NCBI GenBank assembly: GCA_002421985.1
Contig: DISF01000103.1
Coordinates: forward strand, 61,811 to 101,321
Length of the DNA stretch: 39,511 bases
Direction of reading: 5' to 3'
DNA from: Roseovarius sp. UBA6217
GTDB taxonomy: Bacteria > Pseudomonadota > Alphaproteobacteria > Rhodobacterales > Rhodobacteraceae
Below are positions 8,590-16,863 of this stretch, one piece after another; positions within the stretch are counted from its first letter, which is position 1, and every line of letters begins with the position of its first letter. The position numbers and the translations under genes were made by a program. Below the pieces are notes generated by a model. That model did no database searches and had not been told where the DNA came from. It saw only the letters and a list, made by a program, of their open reading frames with translations.

Positions 8590-9645
8590 ATGGTGCATCT
8601 CTGGGTCAGGGCCGAGCAAAGGCCCAACGAGGACCGCGTGGGGATTACCCCCGAGGGGGCGGCGTCGCTGATCGCGAAGGGGTTTCGCGTCACAGTAGAA
8701 GAGAGCGGCACGCGCGCAATCCCCGTTGATGGCTACCGCGCGGCGGGCTGCGAGATCGCACCCGAGGGGGCATGGCCCCATGCCCCGCGCGACGCCATCA
8801 TCTTTGGCCTCAAGGAACTGCCCGATGACGGCACGGCCCTGCCGCATCGCCACATCATGTTCGGCCATGCCTTCAAGGGGCAGCACTCGGGCAGGCGGCT
8901 CTTGGAGCGGTTCAGGGCCGGGGGCGGCACGCTCCTTGATCTGGAATACCTGGTGGACGAGAACGGGCGGCGCGTCGCCGCCTTCGGCTATTGGGCGGGC
9001 TATGCCGGGGCGGCGGTGTCGCTCATGGGCTGGGCGGCGCAAGCGGATGGCGGGATCTGCCCGCCGGTCGATACCTTTGCCGGGCGCGATGCGCTGGTCG
9101 CGGATCTTGGCGCGCGGCTGGATGCCACCGGCACCACGCGCCCCACCGCCATCGTCATCGGCGCGCTGGGCCGCGTCGGCACCGGGGCAAGCGACCTGTG
9201 CGAGGCGCTGGGCGTGCGCGTCACCAAATGGGACATGGCAGAGACGGCGCATCGCGGGCCGTTCCCCGAAATCCTCGCGCATGATCTTTTCATAAACTGT
9301 ATCTTCGCGCGCCCCGGCACGCCCGTTTTTGTCCCGCCCGAGGCGCTGGGGGCACCCCGCCGCCTCTCGGTAATCGGCGATGTGGCCTGCGATCCCGACA
9401 GCGATTACAACCCGGTCCCGGTCTATGACGCTGCCACCACATGGGCCGCGCCGGTTGTGCGGGTGCATGATGCTCCGCCGCTCGATGTGATGGCGATCGA
9501 CAATCTTCCCTCGCTGCTGCCGCGCGAATCGTCAGAGGATTTCGCGGCCCAGCTTTTGCCGCATCTGCTGGCGCTCGACGCGCTGGAGGCGGGCGTCTGG
9601 GGCCGCGCGCAGGCCAAGTATCATACCCATATGAAGGAGGTCTGA
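8590..9645 (+). CDS. Saccharopine dehydrogenase (NAD+, L-lysine-forming type)
   Basis: A 351-residue oxidoreductase related to fungal LYS1 and alanine dehydrogenases. The N-terminus, VRAEQRPNEDRVGITPEGA, is the family's characteristic R-x-E-x-x-x-x-E-x-R-x-x-x-T-P opening. AIVIGALGRVGTGA is the Rossmann nucleotide-binding loop, and VFVPPEALGAPR and SVIGDVACDP are conserved in the C-terminal half. It converts saccharopine to lysine plus 2-oxoglutarate, or the reverse. In Rhodobacteraceae this gene is usually followed by a saccharopine reductase; here only a short relic of one follows. The AAGGAGG near its 3' end serves as the ribosome site for that relic. Confidence 0.88.
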   Translation: MVHLWVRAEQRPNEDRVGITPEGAASLIAKGFRVTVEESGTRAIPVDGYRAAGCEIAPEGAWPHAPRDAIIFGLKELPDDGTALPHRHIMFGHAFKGQHSGRRLLERFRAGGGTLLDLEYLVDENGRRVAAFGYWAGYAGAAVSLMGWAAQADGGICPPVDTFAGRDALVADLGARLDATGTTRPTAIVIGALGRVGTGASDLCEALGVRVTKWDMAETAHRGPFPEILAHDLFINCIFARPGTPVFVPPEALGAPRRLSVIGDVACDPDSDYNPVPVYDAATTWAAPVVRVHDAPPLDVMAIDNLPSLLPRESSEDFAAQLLPHLLALDALEAGVWGRAQAKYHTHMKEV

Positions 9646-9648
9646 GAC

Positions 9649-9804
9649 ATGGCGATTCATGGGTGCGGCACCGGCCTTTCGGCCATTCCCGGCCTGCGGT
9701 GCCTGATCGGGGCGGGCCATGATGTGGCTGTCTGGGCGGCGCGCTACCTGTCAGAGCCGGACCGGCTGGCGCAACACGTGAAGCTGGCCGATCACCTCGC
9801 CTGA
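9649..9804 (+). pseudogene. Internally deleted relic of a saccharopine reductase gene
   Basis: A 51-codon frame with a good ribosome site (AAGGAGG, eight bases before ATG), three bases after the saccharopine dehydrogenase stop. The first 29 residues, MAIHGCGTGLSAIPGLRCLI and on to DVAVW, form a Rossmann N-terminus of the saccharopine reductase kind normally encoded at this position (about 350-380 residues). The following 22 residues, ending VKLADHLA, are not part of that domain; I infer they are the enzyme's extreme C-terminus joined by an in-frame deletion of about 1 kb. As it stands the product cannot be an active reductase. Confidence 0.65.
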
Positions 9805-9819
9805 GACTGGAGACACACG

Positions 9820-10815
9820 ATGACCCCGCAAACCGGACCGCGCAACCTCATCACCGACGTGGCCGGGCTGCGCGTCGGCAATGCCGGGGATGCGGGCCTG
9901 CGCTCGGGCGTGACGGTGCTCACCGCCGATGCGCCGTTCACCGCCGGTGTGCATGTCATGGGCGGTGCGCCGGGCACGCGCGAGACCGATCTTCTCGCCC
10001 CTGATCGCGCGGTGCAACAGGTGGATGCGCTGGTGCTTTCGGGCGGCTCGGCCTTTGGCCTCGATGCGGCCTCGGGCGTGGCCGAGGAGCTGCGCGCCAT
10101 GGGGCGCGGCTTTGCCGTGGGGGCGGCGCGCGTGCCCATCGTTCCGGCGGCGATCCTGTTCGATCTGATGGGCGGCGGCGAGGGTGACTGGGCGACCAAC
10201 CCCTACAAGGCCCTCGGGCGGGCCGCGCTGGCGGGCGCGGGCGAGGTGTTCGCCATCGGCAGCGAGGGGGCGGGAACGGGGGCCACCACGGCCACGCTCA
10301 AGGGCGGGCTTGGCTCTGCCTCCACCCTGCTGCCCGATGGCACAACCGTGGGCGCGCTGGTGGCGGTCAACGCGCTCGGGGGGGCGACGGTGGGCGCGGG
10401 GCCGCATTTCTGGGCCGCACCGTTCGAGATCGGCGATGAGTTCGGCGGGCTTGGCCCGGCGCGCGATTACCCTGACCCGCTCGCCGCGCCGGTCAAGCAC
10501 GCGCCGCCGCACACCAACACCACCATCGGCATCATTGCCTGCGACGCCACACTCACACAGGCGCAATGCACGCGACTGGCGATTGCGGCGCATGACGGGA
10601 TGGCCCGCGCGCTGCTGCCGTCGCACACGCTGATGGATGGCGATGCGATCTTTGCCGCCGCCACCGGCGCGCGCCCTGCGCCCGATATCACCGCGCAGGT
10701 GCTGCTGGGCCATGCCGCCGCCTGCACGATGGCGCGCGCGATTGCCCGCGCAATCCATGCCGCCCGGCCCATGTCGGGCGATCCGGTGCCGGCATGGTCG
10801 GCGCGCTTTGGCTAA
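9820..10815 (+). CDS. P1 family (DmpA/NylC-like) self-processing peptidase
   Basis: A 331-residue member of the N-terminal-nucleophile P1 peptidase family, which includes DmpA aminopeptidases, beta-peptidyl aminopeptidases and the nylon-oligomer hydrolase NylC. Conserved stretches are ITDVAGLRVGN at the start, LSGGSAFGLDAASGV, VPAAILFDL and GALVAVNALGG. The likely autocleavage point is Asn233-Thr234 within HTNTTIGII, leaving Thr234 as nucleophile, by analogy with NylC, where cleavage is also Asn-Thr. The physiological substrate is unknown; secretion is not indicated. GGAG lies seven bases before the ATG, and the gene follows the relic by 15 bases. A strong hairpin follows the stop. Confidence 0.88.
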   Translation: MTPQTGPRNLITDVAGLRVGNAGDAGLRSGVTVLTADAPFTAGVHVMGGAPGTRETDLLAPDRAVQQVDALVLSGGSAFGLDAASGVAEELRAMGRGFAVGAARVPIVPAAILFDLMGGGEGDWATNPYKALGRAALAGAGEVFAIGSEGAGTGATTATLKGGLGSASTLLPDGTTVGALVAVNALGGATVGAGPHFWAAPFEIGDEFGGLGPARDYPDPLAAPVKHAPPHTNTTIGIIACDATLTQAQCTRLAIAAHDGMARALLPSHTLMDGDAIFAAATGARPAPDITAQVLLGHAAACTMARAIARAIHAARPMSGDPVPAWSARFG

Positions 10816-10824
10816 GGAAAACGT

Positions 10825-10848
10825 GGCCCCGGTGTTTCCACCGGGGCC
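10825..10848 (+). terminator. Hairpin after the P1 peptidase gene
   Basis: GGCCCCGGTG and CACCGGGGCC pair perfectly over 10 bp around a TTTC loop, ten bases after the stop codon. There is no T-run on the plus strand, so efficiency as an intrinsic terminator is uncertain. The site lies between convergent genes. Confidence 0.65.
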
Positions 10849-11007
10849 GACCGGCACACAATATACGTGAGTGGTGGCGCGCCGGATACCGGTAAAAGGG
10901 ATACTCTTTACCCTCGCGATTCTGCGCGAGTCCTACACGAGATACATGGGGAAAAATCGCGCGCTTGTCCCGTCAGGTTTTCCTTACCTTTGCCCCTGCC
11001 CGCCGCA

Positions 11008-11020
11008 TGACGTAACGTCA
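11008..11020. repeat. Short perfect palindrome between convergent genes
   Basis: TGACGTAACGTCA is a perfect 6+1+6 inverted repeat, five bases past the panC stop codon. It could be a protein-binding site or the core of a weak terminator; no function can be assigned. Confidence 0.4.
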
Positions 11021-11025
11021 GGCAA

Positions 11026-11868
11026 TCAGACCGCAATATTGTCGATGAGCCGCACCCCGGCAAGCCAGGCCGCGGCAAAGAGCCGGGCCGGGCGGTCGGG
11101 GACGCTGAGCGCGCCAAGATCGTCCTGCGCGCGCAGATCGAGGTAATCCGCGCCGGTGAACCCGGCCTTGTCGAGCCGCGCCAGCGCCGCCCCGCGCAGA
11201 TCGTCGAACGCGCGGCCCTCGCGCAAGCCTGCGGCAATCGCTTCCATCTCCTCGTGCAGGCGCGGGGCGGTGGTGCGCGCACGATCCGACAAGAGCAGGT
11301 TGCGCGAGCTGAGCGCCAGCCCGTCGATATCGCGGATCGTCGGGCAGCCATGCACCGTCACGCCCAGATCGAGATCGGCGGCCATTCGGCGCACGACCAG
11401 AAGCTGTTGGTAATCCTTCTCGCCAAAAAACGCATCCGTGGCTCTGGTCTGGGTGAAAAGCTTGGTCACCACCGTGGCCACGCCGTCGAAATGACCGGGG
11501 CGAAACGCACCCTCCATCACATCGGTCAGCCCCGTCACAGAAACCGTGGTGGCAAAACTGGCAGGATACATCTGCTCGCCATCCGGCACCCAGAGCGCAT
11601 CGACGCCGAACCGTGCGAGCTTGCGCGCGTCCTCTTCCTCGGTGCGGGGATAATTGGCCAGATCGGCGGGGTTGTTGAACTGTTTGGGGTTCACGAAAAT
11701 CGTCACGATGACCCGGTCACAGGTCGCCTTGGCAGCAGCGACCAGCGACAGGTGCCCGTCATGCAGCGCGCCCATGGTGGGCACCACGCCGATGCGTTCC
11801 CCGGCGCGGAGCCAGGGGGCGGTCATGCTGCGCAGATCGGCCAGGCGGCGCAGGATCGGCGCGCTCAA
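11026..11868 (-). CDS. panC: Pantothenate synthetase
   Basis: A 280-residue cytosolic enzyme that joins pantoate and beta-alanine with ATP in the last step of pantothenate (coenzyme A) synthesis. Family signatures are present: PTMGALHDGHLSLV (HIGH-like nucleotide motif), FVNPKQFN, GHFDGVATVVTKLF, FFGEKDYQQL and SSRNLLLS (KMSKS-like loop). The length is normal. The start is TTG at 11868: GGAGG stands seven bases upstream, inside the end of panB, and the TTG overlaps the panB stop (TTGA), consistent with translational coupling. The next ATG would remove the first 14 residues. It is the second gene of a panB-panC operon. Confidence 0.96.
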   Translation of the reverse strand: MSAPILRRLADLRSMTAPWLRAGERIGVVPTMGALHDGHLSLVAAAKATCDRVIVTIFVNPKQFNNPADLANYPRTEEEDARKLARFGVDALWVPDGEQMYPASFATTVSVTGLTDVMEGAFRPGHFDGVATVVTKLFTQTRATDAFFGEKDYQQLLVVRRMAADLDLGVTVHGCPTIRDIDGLALSSRNLLLSDRARTTAPRLHEEMEAIAAGLREGRAFDDLRGAALARLDKAGFTGADYLDLRAQDDLGALSVPDRPARLFAAAWLAGVRLIDNIAV

Positions 11869-12689
11869 CGCGGTGCCTCCTCGGCAAAGCCATGTTCTGG
11901 CGCGGGAAAGGCGCGCGCGCGCACCTCGCTGGCATAGGCGGCAATCGCCGCCTCGCCCGTCTCGCCCAATGCTGCGTAACGCTTGACGAATTTCGGCTTG
12001 AACGCGGTGAAGAGGCCCAGCATGTCATCGACCACCAGAATTTGCCCGTCGCAGCCCGCCCCCGCGCCGATGCCGATGGTGGGAATGGCGATCTCTGCCG
12101 TGATCCGGTCTGCCAGCGCCGAGGGCAGCTTTTCCAGCACCACCGAGAACGCCCCCGCATCGCTCACCGCGCGCGCATCGGCCATGAGCCGCTCGGCCCC
12201 GGCCCCGCGCCCCTGCACCTTGTAGCCCCCCAGAGTGTTGACCGATTGCGGCGTGAGGCCGATATGCGCCATCACCGGCACACCGCGCGCCACCAGAAAC
12301 GCGATGGTGTCGGCCATGTGCTGCCCGCCTTCGAGCTTGACCGCCGCCGCGCCGGTTTCGGCCATGATCCGCGAGGCGTTGCGAAACGCCTGCGCGGGGC
12401 TTTCCTCGTAGCTGCCGAACGGCATGTCGATCACCAGCATTGCGCGGGTGAGGCCGCGCGCCACGGCCTTGCCGTGCAGGATCATCATCTCCATCGTCAC
12501 GCCCAGCGTCGAGGGCAGGCCGTGGAGCACCATGCCGACGCTGTCACCGACAAGGACAAAGTCGCACGCTGCATCCATCATCCGCGCCATCGGCGTGGTA
12601 TAGGCGGTGAGCGAGACGATGGGCGCGCGGCCCTTCATTGCGCGGATATCATCGGGCAGGGGGGCGGTCTTGCGGGCGGTGGCGCTCAT
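11865..12689 (-). CDS. panB: 3-methyl-2-oxobutanoate hydroxymethyltransferase
   Basis: A 274-residue cytosolic TIM-barrel enzyme that transfers a hydroxymethyl group from methylenetetrahydrofolate to 2-oxoisovalerate, giving ketopantoate. Diagnostic stretches are VSLTAYTTPMA, VLVGDSVGMVLHG, AAVKLEGG, PVMAHIGLTPQ and IPTIGIGAG; the Asp and Glu metal and substrate residues lie in GDSVG and KLEGG. Ketopantoate reductase (panE) is not in the window. The gene is first in the operon with panC and diverges from the FAD/GcvT dehydrogenase gene across 193 bp. Confidence 0.97.
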   Translation of the reverse strand: MSATARKTAPLPDDIRAMKGRAPIVSLTAYTTPMARMMDAACDFVLVGDSVGMVLHGLPSTLGVTMEMMILHGKAVARGLTRAMLVIDMPFGSYEESPAQAFRNASRIMAETGAAAVKLEGGQHMADTIAFLVARGVPVMAHIGLTPQSVNTLGGYKVQGRGAGAERLMADARAVSDAGAFSVVLEKLPSALADRITAEIAIPTIGIGAGAGCDGQILVVDDMLGLFTAFKPKFVKRYAALGETGEAAIAAYASEVRARAFPAPEHGFAEEAPR

Positions 12690-12882
12690 GGCTTGATATT
12701 CCGTGGTATCCTCTTTGGGGCGCTAGCTATCAAGCCGCGCGGGAAATATCCACACCTCTTGTTTTTGCGCCCGAAACCTGTCGCTGCGTCGTTTTCGGGC
12801 GGTGTTGGGTCGGATGGGCTTCGCGCGTATTGGCAGGATTGATAAACATCGCACAGGAAATGCCTGAACGGAGTCGGCGCAG

Positions 12883-15390
12883 ATGAAAACATCGGTCAAA
12901 GCCCTCGTCGTCGGTGGCGGGGCCGTCGGAACCTCCATCGCCTATCATCTGGCCCGCGCGGGCTGGGCCGATGTCATGCTCCTGGAGCGCGACGAACTGA
13001 CCTCCGGCTCCACATGGCACGCGGCGGGGCTTCTGCCGCTTTTCAACATGTCCTTTGCGACCACCCATATCCACAAATATTCGGTCGATTTCTACAAGAC
13101 GCTGGAGGCCGAGACCGGCCTCAACGCCGGGTTCGCCGTGGTGGGCAACCTGCGCATGGCACAGACCCAAGAGCGCATGGACGAATACATGCTCTACGCC
13201 TCGACCGCTGAAACCTGCGGTGTGGCCTATGAATGGCTGACCCCCGAGCAGATCAAGGAACGCTGGCCGCTGATCGAGACATCGGACCTCAAGGGTGCGC
13301 TTTACCACAACACCGACGGCTACATTAACCCCGCCGACGTGACGCAGGCGATGGCACGGGGCGCGCGCCAGCGCGGCGTGATGATCGAGCGCAAATGGCA
13401 GGCTGATGCGTTTCACTGGACTGGCACCCATTGGGAAGTCACCTGCACGAAGATGATGGAACGGGGCGGCAACCTCGTCGCCTCTGACGAGCAGATCACC
13501 ATCACCGCCGAGCATGTCGTGACGGCAAGCGGCAACCACGCACAGACCACCGCGAAAAAGCTGGGCATCAAGATCCCCGCGATCCCGGTCGAACATCAGT
13601 TCATCGTGATGGATCAGGATCCGGCGCTGGTCGAATTCCGCAGACAGGGCGGGCGCGAACACCCGGTGATTCGCGATGCCGACGCGCAAAGCTATGTGCG
13701 TGAGGAACGCGGCGGCTGGATTCTGGGGGTCTACGAGAAGAACGCCCCGGCCTGCTTTGAATATGGCGTGCCCGACAGCTTTCGCGCCGATCTCTTCCCG
13801 CTCGATCTGGAACGGATCGAGACGCAATACATGGCGATGATCCACCGCATTCCGTCCTGCGAAGGCTCAGGCCTCAAGGATGATTTCAACGGCCCGATCT
13901 GCTACACCCCCGATGGCAATCCGCTTGTCGGCCCCGCGCCGGGCCTGCGCAACATGTGGCTGGCCGAGGGGTTTTCGTTCGGCATCACCGCCGCGGGCGG
14001 CACCGGCTATTACCTTGCGCAACTGATGGTCTATGGCGAAGCCGAGATCGACATGGCGAGCCTTGACCCCAAGCGCTATTCGTCAAGCTGGATGACCACC
14101 GAGTTTGCCGCGCGCAAGAACGAGGAATGCTACGAGCACGTCTATATCCTCCACCACCCCGACGAGGAACGCCCCGCCTGTCGGCCCTTGCGCACCTCGC
14201 CCGCCTATGACCGCCAGAAGGCGCGCGGCGCGCAGTTCGGGTTCGTCAACGGCTGGGAGCGGCCCAATTATTTCGGCCCCCTCGATGCGCCCGAAAATTT
14301 CGACCACGACGCGCGCAGCTTTCGTCGGGGCGGCTGGTGGCAATATGCGGTCGCTGAGGCGCGCGCGATCCGCGAGGGCGTGGGCCTGATCGACGCCTCC
14401 GCCTTTACCAAGCATGTCATCAAGGGGCCGGGGGCGACCGCCTTTCTCGACTGGTTCACCTGCAACAAGCTGCCAAAGGTGGGCCGCATCAACCTCACCT
14501 ATGCGCTCACCGATCATGGCACCACGCGCACCGAATACACCATCGTGCGCCTGAAAGAGCACGAATATTACCTCGTCTCCGCCGGGGCGTGGACGGAATA
14601 CGATGCCGATTACCTGCGCAAGGCCGCCGAGGACATGGCGCCCGAGTTCGGCTATATCGAGATTCAGGATGTCACGACCCAATGGGGCGTTTTCGCCATC
14701 GCCGGGCCGAAATCGCGCAATGTTCTGCGCGAGGTGATCAAGGATGCCGACCCGGCAACCGCGCTTTCCAACAAGCGCTTCCCGTGGCTCTCGGCGCAGC
14801 GGATCGAGCTGGGCATGTGCCCGGTCAATGCCATCCGCGTGGCCTATACCGGCGAGTTGGGCTGGGAATTGCATCACCCCATCGAGATGCAGACCTATCT
14901 TTTCGACCTGCTGGAAAAGGCGGGCGAGAAACACGGCATGAAGCTGGTCGGCGCGCGCGCGCAGAACTGGCTGCGGCAGGAGAAAAGCTATCGCGCCTTT
15001 GGCAATGAGCTGGGCCGCGATGCCACGCCGCTTGAGGCCGATCTGCCGCGCTTTGTCGATCTCGACAAGGAGTTCCGCGGCAAGGCCAGGCTGGTGGCAA
15101 CGGGCGTGCGCTCCAAATGCTGCACGCTGCTGATCGACGGGCCGGATGACGCCGACCCGTGGGGCCGCGAGGCGCTTTATACCGCAAGCGGCGAACGCGT
15201 CGGCCGCCTCACCTCGGGCGGCTATTCGGTGGCCTTCGGCAAATCCATCGGCATGGGTTATGTCCGGCCTGAACTGGCGGTCGAGGGCACCAAACTCAAG
15301 CTCAAGATGCTCGACCAACTCTGGGACGCGACCGTGACCTGCGACAGCCCCTATGACCCGAAGAACGAGACCATCCGCAAGGACGGGTAA
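12883..15390 (+). CDS. FAD-dependent dimethylglycine/sarcosine dehydrogenase-like protein with GcvT domain
   Basis: An 835-residue two-part enzyme. Residues about 5-380 form a DAO-type FAD domain with the dinucleotide motif VVGGGAVGTS (9-18) and TWHAAGL, whose His46 corresponds to the residue that carries covalent FAD in mitochondrial dimethylglycine and sarcosine dehydrogenases. A linker domain follows, then a folate-binding GcvT domain and its C-terminal barrel (about 430-835), with GELGWELHHP and GYVRPELA. Such enzymes oxidatively demethylate N-methyl amines and pass formaldehyde to tetrahydrofolate. The exact substrate (dimethylglycine, sarcosine or another methylated amine) is not settled by sequence. 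GGAG precedes the ATG, and a terminator follows the stop. Confidence 0.9.
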   Translation: MKTSVKALVVGGGAVGTSIAYHLARAGWADVMLLERDELTSGSTWHAAGLLPLFNMSFATTHIHKYSVDFYKTLEAETGLNAGFAVVGNLRMAQTQERMDEYMLYASTAETCGVAYEWLTPEQIKERWPLIETSDLKGALYHNTDGYINPADVTQAMARGARQRGVMIERKWQADAFHWTGTHWEVTCTKMMERGGNLVASDEQITITAEHVVTASGNHAQTTAKKLGIKIPAIPVEHQFIVMDQDPALVEFRRQGGREHPVIRDADAQSYVREERGGWILGVYEKNAPACFEYGVPDSFRADLFPLDLERIETQYMAMIHRIPSCEGSGLKDDFNGPICYTPDGNPLVGPAPGLRNMWLAEGFSFGITAAGGTGYYLAQLMVYGEAEIDMASLDPKRYSSSWMTTEFAARKNEECYEHVYILHHPDEERPACRPLRTSPAYDRQKARGAQFGFVNGWERPNYFGPLDAPENFDHDARSFRRGGWWQYAVAEARAIREGVGLIDASAFTKHVIKGPGATAFLDWFTCNKLPKVGRINLTYALTDHGTTRTEYTIVRLKEHEYYLVSAGAWTEYDADYLRKAAEDMAPEFGYIEIQDVTTQWGVFAIAGPKSRNVLREVIKDADPATALSNKRFPWLSAQRIELGMCPVNAIRVAYTGELGWELHHPIEMQTYLFDLLEKAGEKHGMKLVGARAQNWLRQEKSYRAFGNELGRDATPLEADLPRFVDLDKEFRGKARLVATGVRSKCCTLLIDGPDDADPWGREALYTASGERVGRLTSGGYSVAFGKSIGMGYVRPELAVEGTKLKLKMLDQLWDATVTCDSPYDPKNETIRKDG

Positions 15391-15398
15391 GCGCAAAA

Positions 15399-15428
15399 GG
15401 GGGGGCTTCGTGTGCCCCCTTATTTTTC
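15399..15428. terminator. Intrinsic terminator between convergent genes
   Basis: GGGGGC and GCCCCC pair around the TTCGTGT loop, extended by two G-T pairs, and are followed by TATTTTT on the plus strand. It terminates the FAD/GcvT dehydrogenase gene and overlaps the stop codon of the convergent GH25 gene. Confidence 0.85.
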
Positions 15429-16157
15429 ATGCCGGCGCACCCACCTGCGCCACGCGCCCTCCGACCCGCGAAAGGCGTTGATATCAACGCCGCCCTCCAC
15501 CCCCGGCACCACCCCCGTGCCGGTATATTGCCAGAACACCCAAGGTTGGCCGGGATAGACCTGATCGGGCGTTTTCGCGACCGAGCGCAACCAGAATTCG
15601 GCCTGCACCTGCCCGATGCCGGTCTGCTGGTAAAATTCCGGCGTGGTATAGATGATCGGGCGCTGACCGTAATGGCGCTCCACGATATCAAGGAAAACGC
15701 GCGCCTGTCTGCGCACCTCGGCCCCCGGCGGGCGCAGGGTGCAGGTGGGCGAAAACGGGTTCCATTCCAGATCGAGCACCGGCGGCAGAGCCTTGCCCCG
15801 CTTCGGCACGTTGCGGATGAACCAGTGCGCCTGCACCTCGGGGGGCGTGCAGAAATAGTAGAAATGATAGGCCCCGCGCGCAATGCCGTGGCGCGCGGCC
15901 AATTGCCAGTTGCGGTCGAATTGCGGATCCTTCAGATCGCCGCCCTCGGTCGCCTTGATATAGGCAAACCCCACCCCCGACGCGGCCACCCGCCGCCAGT
16001 CGATCGCTTCCTGAAAGCGGGCCACGTCGATACCGTGGACCGGATAGCTCGCCGGCCCCCTCGGGCCGAAATCCACCGGATCGTAATCGCCGAACGGCCC
16101 GGCCCCAAGCGCCGGGGCTGCGAGAAGCGCAAGGCAGCACAGGAGCCATCGAAGCAC
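15420..16157 (-). CDS. Secreted glycoside hydrolase family 25 muramidase
   Basis: A 245-residue lysozyme-like protein expected to cut the MurNAc-GlcNAc bond of peptidoglycan in the periplasm. A short signal peptide with hydrophobic core LLCCLALLAAPALGAG begins the protein. The GH25 barrel shows HGIDVARFQ (first catalytic Asp), FAYIKATEGG, ARGAYHFYYF, the catalytic D-x-E in PVLDLEWN, GQRPIIYTT and FWQYTGTG, ending with GVDINAFRGS. It is clearly paralogous to the GH25 lipoprotein at 30530-31342. The gene faces the FAD/GcvT dehydrogenase and shares its terminator; upstream on the same strand lie the DUF938 and aldo/keto reductase genes. Confidence 0.92.
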   Translation of the reverse strand: MLRWLLCCLALLAAPALGAGPFGDYDPVDFGPRGPASYPVHGIDVARFQEAIDWRRVAASGVGFAYIKATEGGDLKDPQFDRNWQLAARHGIARGAYHFYYFCTPPEVQAHWFIRNVPKRGKALPPVLDLEWNPFSPTCTLRPPGAEVRRQARVFLDIVERHYGQRPIIYTTPEFYQQTGIGQVQAEFWLRSVAKTPDQVYPGQPWVFWQYTGTGVVPGVEGGVDINAFRGSEGAWRRWVRRHEK

Positions 16158-16206
16158 AGGTTATCCCCCGAATGAAACCGCTACACCCGATCAACCGTTA
16201 TCCGCA

Positions 16207-16863
16207 TCAGCCGCGACAGGCCACCACAAAGAGATTGTTCGCGGGCATTGCGCGGGGTGGTTGCGGCGTGAGAGCGGCGTTGCTCAGCCATGTCGTCACC
16301 TCGGCCAGATCCTTGTAGCCGATCTCGGGGTCTTGCGCCGCGAGGCTGGCGTGAAACCGCGCGTCGCCCTCCGAGGTGGCACGCCCCTCGCGCAGGAACG
16401 GCCCGTAAAGCGCGAGGCAACCGCCGGGCGCGAGCGCGCGGCCCGCCTCGTGAATGAGGGTTTGCGCCTCGGGCGCGCTGATGAGATGCAAGAGGTTCAC
16501 CAGCACGATCAGGTCTTGCCCGGCATGGGCCGCGCCCCATCCCGGTTCGGTCGCGTCAAGCGGCAGGGCGGGGTGCAGGTTGGGCAATGCCGCCTCTGCC
16601 GCATGGGCGTCGATGCTGGCGCGGCGGGCGGGGTCGATCTCGGTGGGCTGCCACACCAGCCCCGGCATGGCGCGGGCAAATGCCACCACATGCTGCCCGG
16701 TACCCGAAGCCAGCTCCAGCGCGCGGCCCGTCATCGGCGCGATCCGGCAAAGCGCTTCGGTGATCGGCCCCGCGTTGCGCTCTGCCGCAGGCGCGTGCAG
16801 TTTGGCCCCCTCGCCGGGATGCGCGACCGAGGCCTTCGGCGGCACGGGGCGGCGCGCGGTCAT
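16207..16863 (-). CDS. DUF938 family SAM-dependent methyltransferase-like protein
   Basis: A 218-residue class I methyltransferase-fold protein of the DUF938 (METTL26-like) family. The N-terminus, HAPAAERNAGPITEAL, is the family hallmark, followed by the SAM-binding loop LELASGTGQHV and the acidic end of strand 2 at PTEIDP. NLLHLISAPEA and LALYGPFLREG are typical of the family. The substrate is unknown. Its ATG overlaps the stop of the upstream aldo/keto reductase gene (ATGA), so the two are translationally coupled. Confidence 0.9.
   Translation of the reverse strand: MTARRPVPPKASVAHPGEGAKLHAPAAERNAGPITEALCRIAPMTGRALELASGTGQHVVAFARAMPGLVWQPTEIDPARRASIDAHAAEAALPNLHPALPLDATEPGWGAAHAGQDLIVLVNLLHLISAPEAQTLIHEAGRALAPGGCLALYGPFLREGRATSEGDARFHASLAAQDPEIGYKDLAEVTTWLSNAALTPQPPRAMPANNLFVVACRG

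Noticed and set aside
12730..12780. CCGCGCGGGAAATATCC before the FAD/GcvT gene as another intergenic element
   Set aside because: The orientation of the G-rich head and the ATATTT core does not agree with the other copies; the likeness is weak.
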